A stretch of DNA of 64,000 nt from Kiritimatiellia bacterium (GTDB lineage: Bacteria; Verrucomicrobiota; Kiritimatiellia; RFP12; DVOR01): positions 159,037 through 223,036 of the forward strand of contig JAFXKZ010000001.1 of assembly GCA_017531445.1 (NCBI GenBank), read 5' to 3'. Position numbers and translations under genes: made by a program. Below are positions 59,724 through 64,000 of this stretch, piece after piece; position 1 is the first letter of the stretch; each line of letters starts with the position of its first letter. The notes under the pieces are model-generated. The model was not told where the DNA came from and ran no database searches. It was given only the letters and a program-made list of their open reading frames with translations.

Positions 59724-61898
59724 TCACTGGAAGAGTGTGCCTTTGGTGGAGCCTTCCGAGACAACCCACCAATTGGGCTTTTTGGTGTCCAGTCTTTCAA
59801 TCGGCTTCGGGGTCATTTGGATGCCCTTTGACCCGGCAGAGGTGATGCGTGCTTCAGCCGGATCGAAGACTTGTTGGGTGATACGTTGATTCTTCATATA
59901 CTTGAACTTGACGTAGATGGCCTCCGGAGTTCCTTTGTAAAGCAGAAGAATCGTAGCACCCTCAGGGACAAGATTGTATTCCTTGTTCATGATCATGCCG
60001 CCCCATGTGAAGCGTTTAATGTAAGTGAACCCGTAGAGAGGCTCAAAATAAACGCACGTGAAGACATCATCGCGGTGGTAGATGCCGGTGGTGAAATAGC
60101 GGATGGGAACACGTGTGCGCAGCGCATTCAGCCACTCTTTATCGGGCTCGTACTGCGCATCAGTGAGGAGTTTGTCCGGTGGCGGAATGAAGCGATAGCG
60201 TCCGTCGCTCCATACGATATAAATTTTATCCAGACTGGAGCAGGAGAAAATCGGCGTGCCTTGCTTAATTTCATGCCCGAGATAATAATCATCGGAAAGG
60301 CGGAGGGTCAATTCAGAAGAGGTGAGAGCACGTTCATCGATTTCCTGGAAGCCGTCGGCGATTTCGGTCAATCGCGGATAGTGGGAAGCGTATTCCTTCA
60401 AAAGACCTTTGAGGAATTTGACGGCATAGCGGGCCAAATGTTGCAAGTGGTCGGTGAGCTCTGCGTGTTCGGCGCGCAAGGCCTCCATCTCTGCATTGTG
60501 GCGATTGATGTCGTAGAGTGAAATGCGGCGAATTGGAATTTTCAGCAGCATTTCGATTTCGTCATCAGTCAGTTCATGGCCGACAATGTCCAGATAGGGC
60601 GCAAAGCCCAGCCGGATTTCTGCAGCAACGCCCTCGGCGACCTTGACCGTTTCAATGCGTTTGTAGATACGCTTTTCGATGAAGATTGCCTCCAGCGTCT
60701 TACGCAACATCAGTTGATCAATCTCGCCAAGACGAACACGAAACTCCGCCGCAAAAATCTCTTGCAGACGATGTGCATGATCGGCCAGCATCTCGGAAAC
60801 AGAGAGCTCTACCGGGCGATTGTTGCGCAAAACGACAATACGACTGGAGATTTTGCGCTCGCACTCTGTAAAAGCATAGAGTGCTTTACGCACTTTTTCT
60901 GCATCCGAACCCGGCGCAAGCGTGATTTCAATCTCTACCTTTTCCGCCGTAAAATCATCAAGATGGCGGATGGGAAGCTTCTTGGTCTTGATTGCTTTTT
61001 CAATGGATTCTTGCAGACGGTCGGTCGTGACACCGTAGGGGACGGAAGTAATAAAGAGTTTGTTCTTCTCTTTTTCACGTTGCTCAATCCGTGCCCGGAT
61101 GCGGATACTGCCATTGCCATCATGATAATCAGAAGCATCCATCACGCCGCCGGTAATGAAATCCGGCACCAGGTTTGGACATGGCTTCTTTTGAAGAATG
61201 GCAATTTCTGCCTCGAGCAACTCCGCGAAGTTGTGCGGCAGAATTGAGGTGGAAAGTCCAACTGCGATGCCATCAATACCCAACATCAGACTGAGCGGCA
61301 CCTTGACGGGAAGCAAAATCGGCTCTTTGCTGCGTCCGTCATAACTGGGGACAAAGTCGGTAATCTTGGGAGAAAAGAGCAGTTGCCGGGCGAGTTTTGT
61401 TAAACGGCACTCAATATAACGCGCCGCCGCTGCTTCGTCTCCGGTAAAGATGTTGCCGAAGTTTCCCTGCCCTTGGATGAGATAACGCTTGTTGGCAAGC
61501 GTTACAATGGCATCTTTAATGGCGGCATCACCGTGCGGATGGTAGTGCATCGTGTCACCGACAACGCCCGCAACTTTTGAGAAGCGGCCATCGTCTTTTT
61601 CCCACATTGCATGAAGAATGCGGCGTTGAACCGGCTTCAGTCCGTCCTCTACTGTGGGAAGCGCACGGTCGCAAATAGAGTAGGAAGCAAACTGAAGAAA
61701 GTTCACTTCCATCAACCGTCCAAACGGTCCACGCTCGGAAACTGCGGGGATAGTGGGTCTTGGTGGAGTAGAAGTTGCAGACACGCTGGGCGGAGACGAT
61801 TCGTCGGAGTCTTCCGATGTTATTTCCGATTCATTCAAAGGCAAGAATGTATCAAAGAGCGCGTCTTGTTGTTCGTCTTCAGGCGGATGTTTCGACAT
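59724..61898 (-). CDS. parC: Type IIA topoisomerase A subunit (ParC/GyrA-like)
   Basis: The 724-residue protein has an acidic, Ser-rich leader of about 50 residues. The breakage-reunion domain follows with SICDRALPTVEDGLKPVQRRILHAMWE, DTMHYHPHGDAAI and the catalytic Tyr in AARYIECRLTKLA. It is shorter than GyrA and lacks the GyrA box, so a topoisomerase IV A subunit is the better call. The C-terminal region (about 500-724) replaces the canonical beta-propeller with WSDGRYRFIPPPDKLLTDAQY and WVVSEGSTKGTLFQ, as in Bacteroidetes-type ParC. No parE gene adjoins it. It starts 37 bp after the substrate-binding protein gene. Confidence 0.88.
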   Translation of the reverse strand: MSKHPPEDEQQDALFDTFLPLNESEITSEDSDESSPPSVSATSTPPRPTIPAVSERGPFGRLMEVNFLQFASYSICDRALPTVEDGLKPVQRRILHAMWEKDDGRFSKVAGVVGDTMHYHPHGDAAIKDAIVTLANKRYLIQGQGNFGNIFTGDEAAAARYIECRLTKLARQLLFSPKITDFVPSYDGRSKEPILLPVKVPLSLMLGIDGIAVGLSTSILPHNFAELLEAEIAILQKKPCPNLVPDFITGGVMDASDYHDGNGSIRIRARIEQREKEKNKLFITSVPYGVTTDRLQESIEKAIKTKKLPIRHLDDFTAEKVEIEITLAPGSDAEKVRKALYAFTECERKISSRIVVLRNNRPVELSVSEMLADHAHRLQEIFAAEFRVRLGEIDQLMLRKTLEAIFIEKRIYKRIETVKVAEGVAAEIRLGFAPYLDIVGHELTDDEIEMLLKIPIRRISLYDINRHNAEMEALRAEHAELTDHLQHLARYAVKFLKGLLKEYASHYPRLTEIADGFQEIDERALTSSELTLRLSDDYYLGHEIKQGTPIFSCSSLDKIYIVWSDGRYRFIPPPDKLLTDAQYEPDKEWLNALRTRVPIRYFTTGIYHRDDVFTCVYFEPLYGFTYIKRFTWGGMIMNKEYNLVPEGATILLLYKGTPEAIYVKFKYMKNQRITQQVFDPAEARITSAGSKGIQMTPKPIERLDTKKPNWWVVSEGSTKGTLFQ

Positions 61899-61935
61899 GT
61901 CGGCTATAGGGCGTTATCGTGACGATTCAGAAGGT

Positions 61936-63852
61936 TTAGTGGGTGCATCCACCCGAGGCGGCATTTACGACATCATCAAAGTAGACCTCGGTGATACGTC
62001 CGGGGAGCGGGGTCTTGTTTCGCTTCGCTTCCTCCAATTCACGTGCAGAATCAGGGTCATACCACCAATAAACCGGAATGGAAAGAGCATCGCCGAAACG
62101 CCCGAGGACAGCGTCGGGAGTACCGAACTTGTTCCAGTACAACAGACGTGTAGAGTCGGTGTTCCACGTGAGCGCGTAAGGGACGGCCGCCGTGAGCAAT
62201 CGGTCGATTTTGCGCATGATCTCATTGCGTTTTGCTGTGGAGAACTCTGCTTTCTGCTGTTCAATCAGTGCATCAATTTCCGGAAGATGAAACCCTGTGA
62301 GGTTGACACCGTTGGGCGTGTCGGCATAGGTGCTGCTCCACATGGGCTCGGGGTCTCGGTATAAAGAGCCCGAGAATGCACCGGTGGTAACGTCAAAGTT
62401 GTATTTACCGGTTTCACGCATCCAGGTGGCAAAGTCCTTTTGCGAGATCTCAAGGCCGATGCCGATGCGCTCCAAGGCTTCCTTGAAAAGCGCGAGGTAG
62501 ACGCTGTCGCTTGCTGAACGGGTAAGGATGCGAATGATGAATGGTTCGCCATTGCGCTCCATTTTCCCTGTCTCGGGATTGATTTTGAAGCCGGCCTCAT
62601 TGAGAAGTGCAATTGCCGCATCGGGATTGAACTCAAAGCGTGTATTTGTGCAGGGATTCGCTGCATCGTAGAGATCGGCGCAATAGGAGTTTTGCATGAA
62701 ATAAGCATTGTACATGAGCGTGCGAACCATGCGACGGCGGTCAAAGAGCATCGCAACCGCCTTGCGAACGCGCACATCGTCATAAGGCTTCCGTCGCAAA
62801 TTCATTGCAAGTCCCTGGAAGCCAATGGGTTGATGGTTGTGGACGTTTTGTTTGACCACCCAGTTCTTTTCAAAACGTTCTCCAACGCTTTCGGTATTCC
62901 ACACACGGGCGGAGTAGACGGCGTAAGTATCCACCTCGCCTTTCTTGAAGGCTTCATAGGCGTTGTTCTGATCCATGAAGAACCGGATGCGGATCTTGTC
63001 GAAATTGTAGACGCCCCGCCCGGAAGGCGTTGCGAAACACCACCAGTCAGGACGGCGTGTTAACGTCATACTGATGCCTTCTTTGTGTTCGGTAACCTTG
63101 TAGGGGCCGCCGACAATGGGGAGATTGAAGTTGAGGTCATTGAAGTAAAGTTCTTCGTCTCTGCCTTCTGCTTTGCACTTTGCTTTGGCCGCATCAAAGA
63201 GCTTTTTGGGCATGACGTAAAGCGAAAGTCCCGCGCTGATGAGATTGCGCCAGTGGACTTCTTTGCAGGGAAAACGCAGGGTGTTGCTGTCAATGATTTC
63301 CGGAGATTCAAGAGCGGCAAAAAGGACTTTGAACTGCCCTGAAAGGCTTTTGGGGGCGGTAACGGCATCAAAGGTGGCCTTTACGTCTTCTGCTGTAACC
63401 GGGGTGCCATCGCTCCACCGGGCACGTGTGTCGATATGAAAGGTGTAACTTAACTTGTCTGCGCTGATTTCCCACCAGTCTGCCAGACCCGGAGCAACTT
63501 CTCCTGTGATGGGGTCTGTTCCGAGCAGTGAGGGATACATCAATCCGAATACCATCATGGTGAAGGTATTGTTGTCCAGATATCCGTTAAAACTTTTGGG
63601 CGGATTATGTCCTGCATAGGTGAGTGTCCCGCCGGGTTGTGCATAGGGTGAAGCGTACGGATCGGGCTTTTCCACCCAGTCGGATTTTGGGAAACGCTCT
63701 GCGGTGTTGGTGCCGGCAGCGGGAGTTGTCGCAACCGGACCTGTAGTATTTGCAGCCCCGGATGCCGCCTGAACGGTGTTCTGCGCGAAGGCTGTGGGCA
63801 GGAAAATGGTTAGGAGGAAGGCGGTGAAGAAGGTGGTTACGGGTGTTTTCAT
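61936..63852 (-). CDS. ABC transporter substrate-binding protein, family 5
   Basis: The 638-residue protein has a signal peptide (MKTPVTTFFTAFLLTIFLPTAFAQ) and an Ala/Thr/Pro-rich linker. It then shows the solute-binding family 5 pattern: NNTFTMMVFGLMYPSLLGTDPITGEVAPGLADWWEISADKLSYTFHI, RWSDGTPVTAEDVKATFDAV, GGPYKVTEHKEG and DVRVRKAVAMLFDRRRMV. Such proteins bind peptides, oligosaccharides or nickel in the periplasm. The permease and ATPase genes are not in the window and may lie to the right. ATG 63852 has AAGGAAAG nine bases upstream. A TATACT on the minus strand at 63968-63963 may be the -10; nothing else is seen in 63853-64000. Confidence 0.9.
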   Translation of the reverse strand: MKTPVTTFFTAFLLTIFLPTAFAQNTVQAASGAANTTGPVATTPAAGTNTAERFPKSDWVEKPDPYASPYAQPGGTLTYAGHNPPKSFNGYLDNNTFTMMVFGLMYPSLLGTDPITGEVAPGLADWWEISADKLSYTFHIDTRARWSDGTPVTAEDVKATFDAVTAPKSLSGQFKVLFAALESPEIIDSNTLRFPCKEVHWRNLISAGLSLYVMPKKLFDAAKAKCKAEGRDEELYFNDLNFNLPIVGGPYKVTEHKEGISMTLTRRPDWWCFATPSGRGVYNFDKIRIRFFMDQNNAYEAFKKGEVDTYAVYSARVWNTESVGERFEKNWVVKQNVHNHQPIGFQGLAMNLRRKPYDDVRVRKAVAMLFDRRRMVRTLMYNAYFMQNSYCADLYDAANPCTNTRFEFNPDAAIALLNEAGFKINPETGKMERNGEPFIIRILTRSASDSVYLALFKEALERIGIGLEISQKDFATWMRETGKYNFDVTTGAFSGSLYRDPEPMWSSTYADTPNGVNLTGFHLPEIDALIEQQKAEFSTAKRNEIMRKIDRLLTAAVPYALTWNTDSTRLLYWNKFGTPDAVLGRFGDALSIPVYWWYDPDSARELEEAKRNKTPLPGRITEVYFDDVVNAASGGCTH

Positions 63853-64000
63853 CTCAAAGTTCTTTCCTTCTGTTCTTGAAAAAATCCACGAATTGCTGTT
63901 TGCACGTTTCTTCAAGGATGCCTTGAAGCAGACGCGGGTGATGATTGACTTTTGCACTGGATAGTATACCAAATTCATTCTCTCCACCGCGCTCTTTGTC

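Overview
The window looks like chromosomal DNA from a Gram-negative, probably anaerobic bacterium of moderate-to-high GC. It encodes an RND-type outer-membrane factor, a small beta-barrel porin-like protein and several exported proteins, so the cell has an outer membrane. FeoAB, a fused siroheme decarboxylase (AhbA-AhbB) and a NifU-like/GGGtGRT pair point to an anaerobe. A eukaryote-type hexokinase, a PlsC-GNAT fusion, a Ser/Thr kinase with zinc ribbons and an Mpi-type invertase would fit the PVC group (Verrucomicrobiota/Lentisphaerota), but this placement is inference only.

Layout. 1-4104 (minus): MBL nuclease, adenine deaminase, aminotransferase and the start of rsmB in one tight operon. 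4635-9699 (plus): secA and a membrane-anchored vWA protein. 10273-16690 (plus): TatD-like hydrolase, Ser/Thr kinase, pyrK, UbiA-like prenyltransferase, MBL hydrolase. 16964-19542 (minus): galK and a phosphomannomutase/phosphoglucomutase. 20192-21041 (plus): tRNA-Ile2(CAU) and rpsO. 21618-25640 (plus): iron-uptake module feoAB behind two metal-regulator-like operators, followed by an outer-membrane protein. 26059-27207 (plus): pdxB. 27733-38976 (minus): an eight-gene, 11-kb run recN, aroK-aroB fusion, hexokinase, AddB-like nuclease, ahbA-ahbB fusion, TlpA-like protein, ppiB, outer-membrane factor. 39418-41226 (minus): aspS. 41550-44225 (plus): Mpi-type invertase, then the strongly expressed-looking NifU-like/GGGtGRT pair. 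44338-50049 (minus): tagD, a glycerophosphotransferase-GT4 fusion, a second glycerophosphotransferase and a GT2, i.e. a poly(glycerol-phosphate) surface-polymer locus. 50511-54419 (plus): purC, GH20 hexosaminidase, tilS. 54398-59572 (minus): radical SAM, thiD, rfbD, acyltransferase fusion. 59724-63852 (minus): topoisomerase IV A and an ABC substrate-binding protein.

The most striking non-coding signal is a family of seven intergenic arrays (near 4.3, 9.8, 19.8, 27.6, 39.1, 50.3 and 56.8 kb) built from a 10-bp core, AACATGGGCG, repeated every 22-23 bp. In five arrays the core flips orientation across a gap of exactly 17 bp (six such junctions in total). In two arrays both arms carry the matching change AAGAT/ATCTT, which suggests the inverted pairing is maintained. 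All seven lie between transcription units and none is inside a gene. I do not recognise the family.

Functional links inside the window: tilS would modify the CAU anticodon of the tRNA-Ile2 at 20.2 kb; tagD would supply CDP-glycerol to the two glycerophosphotransferases beside it; hexokinase, galK and the phosphohexomutase feed sugar-phosphate metabolism. The long antisense reading frames opposite secA, aspS and other genes look like composition shadows and are not annotated.
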